A stretch of DNA of 64,000 nt, from positions 46,123,876 to 46,187,875 of the forward strand of contig NW_023601433.1 in NCBI RefSeq assembly GCF_014898055.3, written 5' to 3'. The notes under the pieces are model-generated. The model worked only from the letters and a program-made list of their open reading frames with translations. It did not search any database and was not told the origin of the DNA. The position numbers and the translations under genes were made by a program. Source of the DNA: Talpa occidentalis (lineage: Eukaryota; Chordata; Mammalia; Eulipotyphla; Talpidae). This document shows positions 1 to 12,309 of this stretch, in pieces (position 1 is the first letter of the stretch; the number at the start of each line of letters is the position of its first letter).

Positions 1-735
1 ATTTCAAACTATACTACAAAGTCATAATAATAAAAATAACATGGTATTGGGACAAAAACAGATACATCGACCAACAGAACCAAAATGAAAGCCCACATAT
101 AAAATCACACACAAAAGAGAAAAGAATACACACTGAAACAAAGAAAGTTTTCAATAAGTGGTGGTGGGAAACCTGGACTGCCACATGCAAAAGAATGAAA
201 CTATAGTCCCCATACAATTCCTTCCCCCCTTGTTTTGATCCTACTCCCTCCTCCCCCCGCCCCCACAATGTGTCTCTGGTTTATAGTTGTTTGTTGATTT
301 TGATTTTTACTTTGATTGTGCAAAAAAGAAAAATGATGCAAAAATGTATAAAATAAAAATAAAAAGAATGAAGCTAGACTACTACCTCATACCATACACA
401 GAAATCAACTCAAAGTAGATAAAAGACTTGGATTTAAGGACATGAAACCAAAAAATATATATTAAAAATATTGGCAAAATACTCCATGACAAACTTCAGA
501 AATATCTTTGAGGACTCATATCCCATAACAAGGAAAACTAAGGAGAATATAAACAGCTGGAACTACATCAAACTGAAAACTTCTGTGTGGCAAAACAGAC
601 AGCAACCAAAACAAAGAGACTCCTTATTGAATGGGAGAAAATATTTGCACACCATATATCTGATAAGAGACTGATATTGAAGATCTACAAATAGCTCACA
701 CAACTCAACAGAAACAAATAATAACCACAGTAATA
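1..735 (+). mobile_element. Old L1 fragment, ORF2 C-terminal part (interrupted)
   Basis: The stretch aligns by eye with the ORF2 C-terminal third of the younger L1 copy at 55400-55960 in this window: the same run of the 'phe-lys-leu-tyr-tyr' region, 'ctgccacatgcaaaagaatgaa', 'atcaactcaaa', and 'aacagctggaactacatcaa'. It runs off the left window edge. It is interrupted at 200-361 by a second, tiny L1 insertion. The open frame 471-674 (67 codons) is a surviving piece of ORF2 (its NSWNYIKLK segment corresponds to NSWDYIKLK in the younger copy) and is not a gene. Many substitutions mark it as old. The right end near 735 is approximate. Confidence 0.85.
200..361 (+). mobile_element. Very short L1 insertion with 5' inversion (twin-priming structure)
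   Basis: The 11-bp word aaaagaatgaa occurs at 189-199 and again at 362-372, and the host L1 reads on continuously across the two copies, so this is a target-site duplication. Between them, about 200-313 is the reverse complement of the L1 3'UTR (compare the forward 3'UTR at 45080-45180: 'ataaaccagagacaca', G-rich tract), whereas about 314-361 is the forward last part of the same 3'UTR ('attgtgcaaaaa...gaaaaatgatg') and ends in an A-rich tail. Inverted 5' part plus forward 3' part inside one duplication is the signature of twin priming. The element codes for nothing. Confidence 0.8.
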
Positions 736-1860
736 TATTACTTTTCTCCCCAGCAAATTGTGAATAATCTAGAAGCTTGATCATGCTAAGTGCCATGGAA
801 AGTAGTTTCAAATACATTTTGGCAATACCATGTAAGGCCTAGGATGCTCTAATCGAACAATTGTATTCTTGAGGAGAGATACATGCAAGAGGAGCGAGCA
901 AGCAAGAAACTTTTCTACATGGATACATAAACATGAAATATATATGAAATGACATATAATTACTGTAAGACAAAAAACCAAATATAACTTTATTACTTAA
1001 ATGCTCATTAATTGAAGATATAAACCAAACTAGATATATTTACAAGATAGACTATCTTTGAGCATTGAAAGTTAATCAGCGCTGCTACATCCACCAATAT
1101 AAGTGAATCTCAAAAGAAATTGGTGGGTAAAAAGGCACATGTCAGCAGAATACACACACACACACACATATATGGAGCAGAATATACACACACATATATA
1201 TGCAGCAGAATATATATAGACACATACATATATAAACACATACATACATATATGTGTATATATAGTGATTTATTTCCTAAAAGTTAAACATTATGTGTTA
1301 TTATTTTTAGATCCAGAATTAAGTAACCTGGAAGTTGCCACTTCTACCAAACAAATGAAAAGCTGAACAAACAGAAAAATCTACAACTCTTCTTGGATCG
1401 GTACAAGAAATAAGGTCACAGGACAAAACACTACTTTTAAAATTGGAAGGACCAACAGGCAGGCAAATACAGAGAATCACAACTTTCCAGAGTAGACACT
1501 CAAATGCTGAATCCTTTGTGAAACAGGATGAGCGGGGAAAACTCCTCCTCAATTGCAACTGATGAATTCATGAAGGCACAGTGTAGACAACTCAGACTTA
1601 AAAACTCCAGTGGAAATCAGTCCTGGAGGAGGGTGGGAACACTTCTATGTGTTTTACCTCACTGGTTCTCACAGTGATTATTGAAGAAAAATCCTCTTTA
1701 TATTTCTGGTTAGCAGTTAAGCTTAAGAGTTTAACCTACTGGGGTTTTAGAAGGATCTAATCATTTTTGGAAAAGGGAAGTACCTAACTCCCAACCACTC
1801 TAGTCATCCTGCCTCAAGTGAGGGTGAACGGTAACATCAAGAGGCTGAGGAAAAAACCCA
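736..1860. other. Unclassified intergenic stretch
   Basis: No recognisable gene or repeat family apart from the AC/AT-rich repeat at 1150-1265. The 79-codon minus frame at 1319-1558 has no recognisable domain and no supporting splice or promoter context. Confidence 0.5.
1150..1265. repeat. AC/AT-rich degenerate tandem repeat
   Basis: Runs of (AC)n and (AT)n alternate with the interspersed word gcagaata, which recurs three times at roughly 35-40 bp spacing (near 1145, 1177, 1205). This looks like a compound microsatellite that has expanded as a larger unit. Confidence 0.8.
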
Positions 1861-1861
1861 C

Positions 1862-2425
1862 AAATGGGAAAACTATTTGTAAAAGACATCTGGTAAAGCA
1901 CTCTTGTCCAAAATACATAAAGAACTCTTAAACCTGAGATATACATAAAAGAATCCAATTAAAAATGGATGTAAACTTTAAAAATATCTCATCAAGGAAT
2001 ATATACAAATGAAAAATAAGCACATAAGATACCCCACATCATATGTCATCAGGAAAACACAAATTAATAAGACAAGGTACCTCTATACTGAGTATGGACA
2101 AAATCCAGAACACTGCCCTGAAAATATCAAATACTACTGAGTATCTGGAGTAACAGGACTTTTATTTGTATACTATATGATCCAGCAATTTTGTTCCTTG
2201 GGATTTACTCAAAGTTGTTGAAACATCTCCACAAATAAAATCCTGCACATGATGTCTATAAAATTATTCATAAATTGCCAAAATTGGGATGCAACCAAAT
2301 GCACTTCACCTGGAAAACAGATAAAAAGTGAGACATATACAGATAATGGAATATTACCAAGCACTAACAAGAAATGATTCTACCTACTACATGGATATGG
2401 ATTTTGATAAACCTTTCTCCTAAGT
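1862..2425 (+). mobile_element. Old L1 3' portion (L1M type)
   Basis: Diverged but collinear with the L1 ORF2 3' end: 'gggaaaactatttgtaaaagacatctg', 'tccaaaatacataaagaactctta', 'atatgatccagcaatttt', 'aaattgccaaaattgggatgcaacc', 'gataatggaatattacc'. These match the corresponding motifs of the younger copy at 56030-56480. Numerous indels and stops; no open frame survives. The right end is uncertain. Confidence 0.75.
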
Positions 2426-2445
2426 AAAACTAGGAAGAACTAAAT

Positions 2446-2940
2446 TTTGCTCACAGGACATTCACCAGATCAGGTGATGGGGCACGAACCCACGGATATT
2501 TTTCTTTGAAACTGGTGGTCAATTGTGGGGGTCAAAATAATAAGAGGGTAAGAAAGTTACAGTTAGGGTATGGACCATTTGATTTAGCTGAAAAAGTGAA
2601 GATCATGCACAGACGGTGCAGTGCTGGGAGCAGGCATGGTGAAATCTTTCATTCAGGCATGACTGCAGACCTACATGCACATGGGGGCTGTGATCACTGC
2701 TTCTGTTGAAGATATTATCACTTCCAGAAATTCAGGTAATGGAGTCCCATTTGCTCCTTTCTTCAGGGAGTTTAGAGAGAGACACCTGGAGCTTGCCACA
2801 GAATGTCAAGAAGGCAGGGTCCTCGAATTTAGGCTCCTTGAAGTAGTGAACAGTACCTGCTCTAGAGAAAGGGCACAAAAAGGAATCTAAACTCCCCTGG
2901 GACAGACCTCCCTCCACTCCAAGAGTGAGGCTGAATCTTT
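2446..2940 (+). repeat. Unclassified repeat module, related copy at 37790-38275
   Basis: This part shares scattered similarity with 37790-38275: a start reading 'aactaaattttgctc' (there 'aactaagttttgctc') and an end reading 'gaatttaggctcc...gtagtgaacagt' (there 'gaatttggactat...cagtgaacagt'). Both modules sit directly next to L1 coding remnants, so an old L1 5'UTR is the simplest guess. The overlapping open frames at 2506-2709 and 2675-2890 resemble nothing I know. Orientation is given relative to the neighbouring L1. Confidence 0.4.
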
Positions 2941-3034
2941 GCCCTCCTTTTTTTTTGTACACTTCCCTCACCTGCTGCAAAATTAAACAATGAAGATAAA
3001 CAAACAAATCTAAGGCACAGGGTTCAACCAGAAA

Positions 3035-3960
3035 AAAGCAAAGAGAAAACACATAGGCCTAGGAAACAAAGAATACCTGTCCATAAGATGGAAAAGCTGA
3101 AAGAGTTGTTCAGAGATCTACCTATATAAAGGATGCATAATTTGAGGACCAAGCAGATAGAATATACTATAAAATATTCATTCAAATATAATGAAGAAAT
3201 AAAAGCTTTCCTAATAAACAAAGCTAATGGAGTATGTCACTACCATACCAGCACTACAAGAATTGTTGAAAAGAGTTCTACGTGAAAAGAAAAATGAAAA
3301 CAATGCAAAATCTTGAGTAAGGTGATAATTAGTAATACAGAATCAGAAGTATAATCAAGAATATATGAGACATCAAAAAAATGTAAAGAAGTAGGTGAAA
3401 AGGACAGAATCCTTATAGGCTAATGACAGTGAGTCAATAAAAGCATATAAAGGATTATTTTAGATATAGGAAGTTCAATATATCCTTCATGATAACCACA
3501 AAATAAAGGCTAGAATAAATGCTCTTAGTACAGAAATGAATAAACTGAGACAACCACCAGGAAAAGTCATCCAAGTGGAAAGGCCTATATAAATGTGGAA
3601 AATGAAACAACAAAAAGCTAAAACAACCAAAAAAAAAAAAAAAAAAAAAGATAGAATGGCAGTAAATGAGCCTCATATCTATCAATAATCACCCTAAATG
3701 TTAATGGTCTGAACATACCAATAAAATACATAGAATGACAGGATGGATGAAAAAGTATGATCTATATACAATATGCATACACGAGTATCATTTCAGATCT
3801 AAAGACAAACAGACTTAAAATGAAAGCCTGGAACAAGTTATTTCAAGCCAATAACACGGAGAAGAAAGACTTTCAACCAAAAAAAGGTTACTTGTAGAAA
3901 AACTCAGAACCATAAAATACACAGGAAAAAAATTTCAAGTTTGACCAAAATAATGTTAAG
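3035..3960 (+). mobile_element. Old L1 fragment: ORF1 3' end, inter-ORF spacer and ORF2 start
   Basis: Around 3190-3290 the sequence reads like the end of an old L1 ORF1 ('gaaataaaagctttcctaa', 'actacaagaattgttgaaa'). Around 3688-3715 it carries the typical first codons of ORF2 (ITLNVNGL, from 'atcaccctaaatgttaatgg') followed by the endonuclease start ('catttcagatctaaagac'). An A-run of about 20 lies at 3631-3649. The frames are broken throughout. Both ends are approximate. Confidence 0.7.
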
Positions 3961-6900
3961 GAACTAATAGTGACCTACTTTTATAGAAATTTGGCACATT
4001 TTTCTAATATGGTTCCTAGTCTGATTTAATTGTGTCTTAGAAGTTCTTAATATCCTTCTACATAAATATCACTTCCAAGTTGCCAGAATGTCCCTGCTGA
4101 CTTATTTGACAACAAATAGTTGCTGTGGACTCACTGTGAAAGGACATACTGACTTTTCAGACATGAAATGTTCTGTCTGAGACAACCCCATTGACAGTGA
4201 GAGTCATCATAATACATTTTTCATGGGAAAAAGTATTGTCTTAGAAAATAGTAAGAAGATAGTTGATGTCAGGGGTGCTGGGACCTGAGGATTGATTCTA
4301 AATTCTAAGTTTCCCAAGTGCTTGTAAGAGAAGGTCACAATACAGTTTTCAGGAGAGTGAATTACTTGAGAGGTAAGAGTGACAGAACATTCATTTTGGT
4401 CTGTGTGATACTGAAGCACAAATCATCAAATAAGCACAACAATTCAACTCTAATGTATATTATATTTCAAAAAATGGCCAACATGCAGCAAACTAAAGAT
4501 GGCATAACTTCAACTACCAGTAATTTAAAACCAACTTTCTAAAACTTTCTATATAGAAAAGGCTGTAGAAAGAAAACAGAATGAAGAATTCTGTGAAAGC
4601 TGAAGGGAAAAGAAGAAAGTGCACCTATCATTTTTCCTTACCCCAACTCCTTGCCCTATATCATGAACCATAAACAAGTAGTTTTACTGAGTCCCAGTCA
4701 CAAAGGTTTTCACATGCAATAAAACTCCATTGCAGGACTCGTGGGACAGAAAGACCATAAGGCTAAATGTAACTCAGATTTATCCTCCTAACCCAGTTAC
4801 TGGTGAGTTTGGCCAAAATTCTAGTTCATTCTGAAGCATTAAATCTTGGTGGTGGGTGTGAGGTGGTAACATACATTTGAAGAGGTATGAGCCTATTCCT
4901 CTGACTTATATACAGAGTTATATACCAAAATTAATTACCTATATTAAAAAATACAATTGAACATTCATAAAAAATGAAAAATGCACTACTTCCAAAGGGG
5001 GAGTGGAATCAAAGTATTCCAGGTTTGGTTCCAACATTTTAGAATGCTTCTAGTAGTGAATGAGTCACCTTCCTCCCCCTATAATCAATCTAATCTAGGT
5101 GACAGGAGCAGAGTAATGTCAGGACATAAACTGGATTGCAAAAATAAGCCAAAGAATTAGAACAGTAAATTTCATTGTTAACAGCTTTCCTGAAAAAGCA
5201 GGCACTGCAGAAGGAAAGGAAGTCATCCAACAAAGAAGACACTTGGAAGAGAAAGAAAATAGCTTTTTCAGTGCAGAGATAGAGCAAGAATTAAAAAAAG
5301 GGGAAAGTTAGGCAAAACTGTAAGAGACACCTAATAGAAGGACCTGAACTTAGAAAAAATAGAGGAAGAGAAAACACAAGAAGCAAGAAACAAAATGGAT
5401 GAGAGGTGTAATCCCCACCTGTTCCAGAAGCAGATAGATAAAGGAAAAGCTTGGTGAGAAAAGATGCAGGCTGCCACAGCAAGAAGAAAGAATGTTTCAT
5501 AGCCAGAGAAGCTGATGGTTTGGCTTTTAAACACTGAAAATGATGTAATGATGCTTTCTAAATTAAGCTAATTTCGAGACAAAATTATAATCTCTGGCAT
5601 ATCACTCACAGAAGGAGATTTTTCATCTGAATATTTAAATTAAATCTGAAAATTTTTGTACATGCATGGTAGAAAAATGAAATTCTAATAAGCAAATGTA
5701 TTATACATTCTTTTGCACAATATAAATTTTGCAGATAATATTTTGATTAATAGTGGCAAGAGCAAGCACTTAGTGCCTGCAAAGGAATATTCTTTCATAT
5801 GAGATTTACTACTACTGCCTTATGACGTCTATGGGACAGGGAGGGGTGGCTGGATATGGGGGGGATATTGGAAGGGGGTTATGTCCCAACTACTATAATG
5901 GAACAAAGACACAATATCAGCGTAAACTTTCTAAAGCAAAGTTGAATAATAATAGAAAATGATAGCTAGTAACATGCAAGCACATAGTATACTAAATGTA
6001 CTGCTATGTTTAAAATGACATTATATGTTTTTAATAAGGAAATAAAAATTCAGTTATTTTCCCTTTTCTCCATGTAGAAGTCATTTCATCTTTTTACCTG
6101 ACAGATTCTTCTACCCTTCTTGTAGAAAAGAACTTAACTCAGAAATCTACAGCCTTCTCTGCAGATGCCAAATAATCGTGACACCATATATTATCTTCTA
6201 GCATCTATAAGAAACACAAATCTTTCCCTCAAATAAGAGAAGAGGAGAGTGGGAGGGATTCTGAAGCAGACTAAGTGCAGTTTTCCCCAGTTCTCATGTG
6301 ATTTTTAAGAGCCAGCTGGTCTGGAAATGGTGGAAATGATTTGAAGCAAAGGTAAACACTGCTGAAATCAACAAGTTCCTTGGGGGCTGGAGAGAAAATC
6401 GGTCTATAGTTTAAGACAATTTAGACCACTCTGTTGAACTAGAAATGAACTCCTTTAGCACCCAGATTTTACCCCAGAACTGTATTAGAAAACTGATAAA
6501 TCTCTATTGGAGGAATTACAAACTATGTATTCAAGAAGTAAAGGAAATTGAAATTGATCTCTTCTACAAATATCTTAGACAGAGTGATTTTTTTTAAATG
6601 AATAAGTAGGCCAGGAGATTTAGTGAGGTGGATTAAAAGACTGAGCCACAATGACTAGATTGCTTTTTCTGTGTAATTGAACTGCGATTAGACCTATGTA
6701 AAATGGTTTCACAGCTGATTGGTTACAAGTCAACAAAAATACTTTTGTTAAAATGGAACTGCTAAACATTTTCTGCTTGCCCTGTAAATAGGACTGTCAA
6801 GTAAAATGCAGGATGTGAGTACATTTGAATTTAAAATAAATTGCAATAATTTTTAAGTATAAGCATGTCCTAAATATTACATATGACATACTAAAAAAAT

Positions 6901-7170
6901 TCACTTTCTGAAATTCAAATATATCTGCACATTCTCTATTTTATATGTTAAATCTGGCAAATTTATCTGTAACACATATAAAACATGGTATGTGTTTTTT
7001 ATACACTTCCCCAAAACAAACTGAATTCATATTTGAATAAGTAGAACCATAAACATTAAATATTATTTATGAGATAAAAATTCACACAGGGTTTTCTAAG
7101 AACTTAAACTCTAAGACTTACTTTAGGGAACTGTATTTCCTGAGTTTTCTTCTAGGTTACATTTTATATC
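3961..7170. other. Unclassified intergenic stretch
   Basis: I see no gene and no repeat family I can name. Short open frames (up to 84 codons) have no recognisable domains. A G-rich patch lies at 5835-5880. Confidence 0.4.
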
Positions 7171-7171
7171 T

Positions 7172-7280
7172 ATCCAGGGAGTTTTAAAAATCCCTATGTC
7201 CAGATTGTAGCTCAAACTAATTAAACCAGAACCTGGGCATCTGTACTTTTTAAAGTCCCTCAGTGATATCAATGCACTGC
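7172..7280 (+). mobile_element. MER5-like (hAT-Charlie) DNA transposon fragment
   Basis: The segment 'cagggagttttaaaaa ... acctgggcatctgtactttttaaag ... cagtgatatcaatgcactgccagg' follows the order of motifs in the non-autonomous MER5/MER58 class of hAT-Charlie elements. It is heavily diverged and lacks clear terminal inverted repeats, so the exact family and orientation are uncertain. Confidence 0.55.
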
Positions 7281-10180
7281 CAGGTAAGGATAGACTGATT
7301 GGTACTAACCTGCATTGTAAAAGCAAACATAAAAATATGGCTAATGCTTTCATGCTAAATATCATTTTGTTTAGCAAAAAATGTTGTTGCCCTGTGCCCT
7401 ACCCTGTTTTGGAATTTATAAGAATATGCATACCTCCTACTGATAGGTGCTAAATGAAGGATAAGTAATAACGAAGATGAGGATTTGAAAAGTCTAGATT
7501 ACATGTTCAAATACAGCAGCCTGGTAAACTTTATAAGACTGAGTTTTATGGACACAATGTTGGTAAATTTAAACACCCATAAATCTTGGCTTCTATCATG
7601 GAATTAAAGCTGTACAGAGACATGTATATTTATATTTACAGTGCAGAAATAGAAATCACAAAGTATAATTTCAAATACATGTTTTCCAATTGTTTTATTT
7701 TTCCACCAAATTACCTGTCAATGTCAGATTAGAATTCTGAAAAACTATGAAAAGAGCCAACCGAATTCACTACTTTTTATTCAAATCATGGATTCCTTTA
7801 TATTCCAATGAGCTTCTTTAAATTACTCAATACTGCAGAGACTACTAATTTTAGGTTGTTTTTTTTTTTTTTCTTAGCAAATGTGACTGACAACTGAGGC
7901 AAATACATTGCTTGAAGATTAATATAGAAAAATTCTTTCTTTATTTGTCTTGGAAGTTGACTGATTAGTCTGCTGCAGTGCTGCATGCTTTCAAGCATTC
8001 CTTGTCAGAAAGCTCAAAGAATTAGGATATTATTAAGACTCCAGCTCTAGCACTTACAAGGAGAGTTACAAGCCTCCATATCTTATCACATACCACTGGT
8101 TCCACAGTGCGTTTTGACTCAGAGTATATTTACTTTCAACACTGACAAGATTCCTGTTGTTCTACTGATGCACCCTAAACTCCCCTAAATTTAAGAATTC
8201 TATGTACACTTTTCAACAAGTTATCTTTGTACTTCCAACCTTAAAAGGAAAAAAATAAGTTAAATCTTTCATTAATGATGGAAGACTTATAGTCTCAACA
8301 AACATGCTGATAGTAATTTTAGTTCATTTGCCACAAGGAAAGAAGAATTAAAAAAACACACTAAATTACTTCATGTTTTATTTTATTTTGTGTCCCTTAT
8401 GAATACTAAACTTTGTGTATGCTTTAACGCAAAGTGTTTTCCTATGATGTCATTGTGACTTATATATTATGGATCACATTTGGCTAAGTAAAAAGAGAAA
8501 TCATCTGTCACCAGGTTCATCTTAAAATGTAAATAATCACTCTGACTCTGTTTTCCATCTCCTTCTCTCCTTCCTCTGAGTGTCCTTAAACAATGCTTGC
8601 ATTCATCTCTAAATTTTTAATCATCTACTATGTGTGCATTACTTTCAAATACAAATTTTCATCTCTAAATTAACTTTCAACTTACAATCATATTATTCCT
8701 GTTGTCTAAGGACTATATCTCATAATCTTGAAGAAAGTTTGACACATTAACCTTCCATAATCAAATTTTCTCACCCATTCTTCTTTAAAAATGTTTTCCA
8801 TATATGTCCTTTCATATAAATTCTTATTATTGTGCCAGGCTTCATTAACTAATATTCAAAGTATTCCTGTAATTCCTAATTGGGTTGCCTTTATCTATCT
8901 TGATACTCCCAGGGAAAAAAAAATACTTCAGAGTATAGAATATTCATGTTCTCCATTGACATAACACCATGATAAAGTAATAGAAATTACAGTCTAGGAA
9001 TATCAATTAAAAGGAATCCTAGACAATTATTTAGGGTCTCAATGGAAATTATCCAAGTCTACATCCTAGGAATATGCAACAACTGAAGGTAGACTTAGCC
9101 TTACAAGAACTATAACCTATCCTTGAGCAAACTCAATTCCTGATCAGATTAATGACACCAGATTCTACTGTATGGTTCTAGGGTAAACTTTCTTGCAAAA
9201 AATACAGATAATATTTTTTAGATTCCATACAATGTGTTTTGTTTAAGTGAAAAAAATTACTAGCATGCTAAGAATCATGACCAAGAGAAAATACTAAAAT
9301 GAATTATCATTTAGCAAATTTATTAATCAATGACGGACTTTAAGACAGCTATATTTAATATTTTTAAATTATAACATACATGTAATCGAAGCTTCGAAAG
9401 AAGAGAAAAAGGAGAAAAGGTATTTTAAGAGATCACTGATTTTCAAAAGCTGCCCCCCAAAACCAATACATTAAAAAAATCTCTCACTCTCAAGCTAAAC
9501 ACAAACACACACATACAAACACAACCCTACAGTTGCCTCATAGAAAAGCTACTGAAAGAAAATATTAGAAACATTAAAAAGTATCTTTAAAGGAGAGACA
9601 AAGACAGCTGATGTTTCAATGTAATTATGGACTCAAGACTATGGAGTATTTTTTAAATGAAAAGAGAAAACAACTGTCAAACTTAAATTCTATACACTTT
9701 AAATACCATTTGAAAGTAAAAGTTAAAAAAGGTTCCATACAAAGAGCAACTGGGAGAATTTGTTAACAGATTGAAAAGGAGAAAAAAGGTAGTTTTTCAG
9801 CTATAAAATCACTCTAGGTAGCAATATAAAGTTCAGGAAGAAATTTAAAACAATAGAATTTATCTAAGTGATTGGAATGTAGTGTAATGATGAATTTTTT
9901 CTTTTTTTAGGAATAATTGTAGTTTACTGAAAGCTTTACAATCACTTACAGTGTTTTTTTGAATAACTTTACCTCCTACAAGGAAAAGTTCCTAATAGGG
10001 AAAATGGCTTATACAGAAAGATGCTCAGTATTTTTCACACCTACCTGTAATGATGAATTTTATGACCCTATGGCAATGGCCAGCTCTTCATCATGATTGC
10101 TAAAGTGTCAGTCTCCTCCATTAGTGTTACTTCCATGAGGACAGGTCTTAATTATGATTGTATCACTAGTGAGTAAGATG
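7281..10180. other. Unclassified intergenic stretch
   Basis: No gene or nameable repeat seen. AT-rich throughout; short poly-T at 7859-7872 and an AC-rich patch at 9490-9525. Confidence 0.4.
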
Positions 10181-10181
10181 G

Positions 10182-10203
10182 CATATATATATATATATAT
10201 ACA
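10182..10203. repeat. (AT)n microsatellite
   Basis: About ten AT dinucleotide units, grading into ACAC. Confidence 0.9.
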
Positions 10204-10230
10204 CAGCAGTACTCAGCAACCAATTGTTAA

Positions 10231-10500
10231 TTTTTTAAAGATTTATTAATTTTTTATACAAGAACTAAAGTACAGGTCAGAGGCATGGGAGGGTGAGAGA
10301 ATTCACTAGAGACAGAACGGGGAGCAGAACAGGCAGACGGACCATAGACACTGCTGAGGGGAGCAGTGGGTGAGACAGGAGAGGTCTGCCTCGCCGTGTG
10401 GGTTTCTCCCTTACTGGCCAGGAATCGAACCTGTGCTGCAGAGGCTGCGGACAGCTTCACAGTGCAGCACTCATCCTGCTGCGCCACCAGGGAGGCCCCC
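10231..10500 (-). mobile_element. tRNA-derived SINE
   Basis: Reverse complement of the window's main SINE: on the minus strand it reads ggcctccctggtggcgcagc, then gatgagtgctgcactgtgaa, a B-box-like ggttcgattcc and a tail near cttgtataaaaa followed by A/T-rich sequence. The flanks repeat attgttaa (10223-10230 and 10502-10509), a probable target-site duplication. The 77-codon open frame on the same strand lies within the SINE and is not a gene. Confidence 0.9.
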
Positions 10501-10510
10501 GATTGTTAAC

Positions 10511-12305
10511 TGCTAAAATAAATGAGTCATTGCACTAACACAAAGATAAGGGCAAGAGTTCAATCATTTTGTTGCTTCCAGTCTCAATATATTGGAAAGC
10601 AAATTTTGTATCTGTAATATAGAAAAGGCAGCTAGGTTTCCTTTGAAAATATTTGGTTGTTTTAATTGGTATATCAACACTGTTTCAAAGTTCAAAATAA
10701 CAACAGTAAGATCAACATAGTAAGGCCAATGATGCCCACCACGAGAATTGTCGTACAGGAAAGGAATGAAGATTGGTGCATATGTTCAGCAGGCTTATAA
10801 TAGTGAGACTCATTGCTGTTATCCCATTAAATTGAAATGGAATTGCTTTTACTGTAAATGACTCCCTGCTACTGTCACCTCAGAGTGCCAACAGCATGGT
10901 ACTGTTCTTCATCCAAGGGTGGTTATGAACTCATGCCATTTTCTTCTTCAAGTTTGGGGTAAAATACATTACTGTCAAAATAAGGTAATAGTAAACAGGA
11001 GTCACAATATTACACATATAAGCCAAGAAAGAGAAGCCAGGCTTGGACACTTAAAAATAAGCCTAACTACAGTCTCAATTATAAATTTCAAAAATAAACA
11101 ATTGGTAAGTAAATTAAAATTTCAGATCACCTATTTAATTGGAAAAAAATATGTACATCACATGCTACAGGATTGGGCAGGAAATAAGTTCCCAACAAGT
11201 GTAAGTCTCTTTATTCCATTGAAGTTTTAAATAGTTGGTACTTATCTAAATGCATCAATTGAATGTCATTAAAAGGAAATACCTTATTATTTGAGAATTT
11301 CACATTAATTCAATTTAAGTAGTGATTAAAGAAAATTCTTTTTAAAAATTATATTATTTGTTCTACATTTCTATAAACAAATTTTAAAAGTACATACACA
11401 CACAAACACACACACACTCTTGTATAACATCCTTACCTAGGATATTTCTCATTACTAATTGCTATGGTTCCATAATTCTTTCTCAACCAGTGAGCTTGGT
11501 AGATTAGTCATTTTAGACCCACTTTTGTCCTTGTTTGTCATGTCTATGTCACCAGGGTGTTGGAAAGATTAATTAGTTAGCATGCAAGAGCCTTTGAAGA
11601 TGAAAAGCACTCTGAATTCGCTAAGTAGTGCTAGCATTCCTCCATGGTACATATTTTCCCCTTTATATTTGCAAAAATTCATTCACCTTCAGTTAACCCT
11701 TTTTGCTAACATTATGTACCTAGATCGGTTTTTTAACTACCCTTATCTTTTCCTTCCCAAGACAAAATATTTACTTATGTCCTCATTTCTCTACCTCAGG
11801 CTTCCTTACTCTTATTTTTTCCTGACTGAGAGGTGATGATAAAACTTATGAAATCTTACTGATTAGTTATTTTCTTCCTACTTTCATTTTTTATATTTGT
11901 TGGAATTGTGGATTGGCAGACCAAAACATAACTAAACAGAACAGTCACTATTATTAAATTTTCGAGGCTTAGGTCATAAAAATCATTAATTTGGATCAAA
12001 TAAATTTCTATTCTACTTGACACAATATATTTACTATTATATAACACACACACACACCCCCTACCTACATATGTAGGTATGTATACAGGCCTATTATAAT
12101 TACCATTTTATAGGAAAGCAATTTTAAGACAATTCTATTTTCTTTGCTTCGATGAAGGAAATCTTGAATTATTGTAAACAATTTGAGGCATTTAGAGGTA
12201 ATTATACACCCATAATATCATTGCCACAACCTCTGCCATAAAACCAGACCATCACCTCATACTATTTCCTCATACTCTCTTATTTTAATCCTAACTGCTT
12301 CTTAT
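10511..12305. other. Unclassified intergenic stretch
   Basis: No gene seen. Small AC-rich microsatellites lie at 11394-11417 and 12044-12057. The 103-codon frame at 10919-11230 and the 84-codon frame at 11582-11836 show no recognisable domain. Confidence 0.4.
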
Positions 12306-12309
12306 CAAT

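Noticed and set aside
1150..1265. CRISPR-like repeat array
   Set aside because: Spaced copies of gcagaata are embedded in AC/AT microsatellite; no unique spacers, and the window is clearly mammalian.
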